A DNA stretch of 64,000 nt from Sipunculus nudus (lineage: Eukaryota > Annelida > Sipuncula > Golfingiida > Sipunculidae). The stretch covers positions 54,727,118 to 54,791,117 of the forward strand of contig CM049317.1 in NCBI GenBank assembly GCA_026874595.1. Reading direction: 5' to 3'. Within the stretch, counting starts at the first letter, position 1, and each line of letters opens with the position of its first letter. The position numbers and the translations under genes were made by a program. The notes beneath the pieces were generated by a model. That model ran no database searches. It worked only from the letters and a program-made list of their open reading frames with translations, and was not told where the DNA came from. Shown one piece after another: positions 63,056 to 64,000 of the stretch.

Positions 63056-63272
63056 GTGGAGGTTTCTGTAGCTAAGGGGAAGAACACAGGACTCGAAGCC
63101 GGGAGATCATGAGTTCGAATCTCACCCGATACGGTGAAAATTTTCACGGTCAGCCCAATCCAGGGTATGTGCTCTGTAGGTTTAATGGAAAGGCCGTGCT
63201 CAACGAAACTTCGCTGTGTGTTACGGAAACCCAGGGACATATAAATCGAAGCCGAGAGACGTGACAAGTTTC
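63056..63272 (+). repeat. tRNA-derived SINE-like element
   Basis: RNA polymerase III A-box-like TAGCTAAGGGG (63069-63079) and a good B box GAGTTCGAATC (63111-63121) are spaced as in a tRNA. They are followed by a non-tRNA body (CGGTGAAAATTTTCACGGTC with a perfect hairpin, CCAATCCAGGGTATG). The clover-leaf is incomplete, so it is not a working tRNA. The minus-strand open frame across it (reading EIRTHDLP) is the well-known false protein produced by such SINEs. Confidence 0.7.
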
Positions 63273-63599
63273 AAACCTTCCTTTTTTGCATCCAATGCCA
63301 GCTCTGCCAGCCAAAGGGAAGGCGGCCTTAATACCCCTCTCCCAGGCTGAGCAATATTCCTTATTTGGTCATGGTTATTCATCCTTTACCAGACTACTCC
63401 ATATAAAAATAACTTTTTGGGTAAACTTGCTAACAATCCAACAAAGACGAGACCATTATGTCTCCAGGCTGAAGTTATCCCTAAATATCGTTTAAACTTA
63501 AACTTGTTGATACAGCGTAAGACAATATAGACTTTGTCGCCGAATAGTTACCTCAGGTCTTCAGTAAGTGGATTTGCTCTGCAACTCAATGATATTATC

Positions 63600-63670
63600 A
63601 CCACAACGTACTGGCATTGAACCCCGGGTTCTGGAACTGGGGCATCAGCGGCACCAGATCGCTAAGTGAT
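63600..63670 (-). repeat. Second tRNA-like (A box / B box) segment
   Basis: On the minus strand, TAGCGATCTGGTG (A-box-like, about 63664-63652) is followed by GGGGTTCAATGCC (B-box-like, about 63625-63613). Spacing is tRNA-like. Probably a SINE head in the opposite orientation to the one at 63056. Confidence 0.4.
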
Positions 63671-64000
63671 AACACGGGTTATGCGCAGGCACAATGTGGC
63701 CAGTAAAAGCTACCCACACCTCAATGGAGTGCTTGCGGTAAAATCCATTTCGATACTTTACGGTAGGTATATCACGGTGTGAGCCAACTTACAAACGTTT
63801 CACACTTGGCTTGATACTAGTTTGGCACACTAAAGTGCACGTGGAGAAAGCTAATTTCACCGATAAGCCATCCCTTTCAAAACTACAAGCTTTGTGGGAG
63901 AACAAAACTGGGATCTTTGCTCTCTGCTAAAGCTGAACACAGGGGAAAACATTAGAATAGGGTAAAACAACTGTTTTATGTGTTTTACACTTATTTTATG

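Noticed and set aside
63004-63267. 87-residue minus-strand frame containing EIRTHDLP
   Set aside because: Known false protein signature from the reverse strand of tRNA-derived SINEs.

Overview
The window is AT-rich, stop-dense animal DNA, not prokaryotic. It has canonical GT/AG splice signals, very long introns and intergenic spaces, abundant TA, GA and poly(G) microsatellites, and a dense layer of short non-autonomous transposons. The one gene identified with confidence encodes a tachykinin-related neuropeptide precursor whose F-x-A-x-R-amide peptides resemble those of protostomes, especially bivalves. Together with the repeat style this suggests a lophotrochozoan, most likely a bivalve mollusc. 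That assignment is an inference.

The gene is on the minus strand between about 53.7 and 50.2 kb. A signal-peptide exon (53697-53581) and a peptide exon (50704-50402) join in phase 0/0 to give a 139-residue precursor carrying two amidated peptides, GPPSGFSAVR-amide and VPMHGGFMASR-amide. The 2.9 kb intron carries a decayed DD37D Tc1/mariner transposase in the opposite orientation, between two short arrays of one 25-bp repeat. Four other short open stretches (5.6, 23.2, 25.5 and 56.9 kb) have plausible starts, three of them with good splice donors, but match nothing I recognise.

Most of the remaining sequence is mobile or repeat DNA. (1) Four solo LTRs of one family lie at 1.2, 16.8, 20.3 and 36.5 kb. 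(2) Three copies of a 0.93-0.98 kb non-autonomous Helitron lie at 4.3, 27.8 and 41.5 kb; all have A^TC...C(T/C)RR^T borders and a CCCGGTATACCGGG hairpin. (3) A 695-bp TIR element with 8-bp target duplications at 34.3-35.0 kb contains a 21-bp palindromic minisatellite. (4) A hAT-like element at 37.5-39.1 kb sits in a TA microsatellite and holds a duplicated inner hAT-like unit. (5) A MITE with TTTAAAGG termini occurs at 31.6, 35.6 and 51.6 kb. (6) A 2 kb element with long imperfect inverted repeats lies at 58.1-60.2 kb. (7) A poly(G)-bearing repeat family and a TTTCGCGA-motif family are scattered throughout. (8) tRNA-derived SINE-like sequence lies at 63 kb. (9) Local duplications lie at 0-0.87 kb and 45.8-47.4 kb.

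Regions 2.2-3.6, 5.7-13.9, 18.8-19.7, 25.6-27.8, 42.5-45.5, 47.4-50.2 and 61.1-62.8 kb are essentially single-copy AT-rich DNA in which I see no supportable gene.
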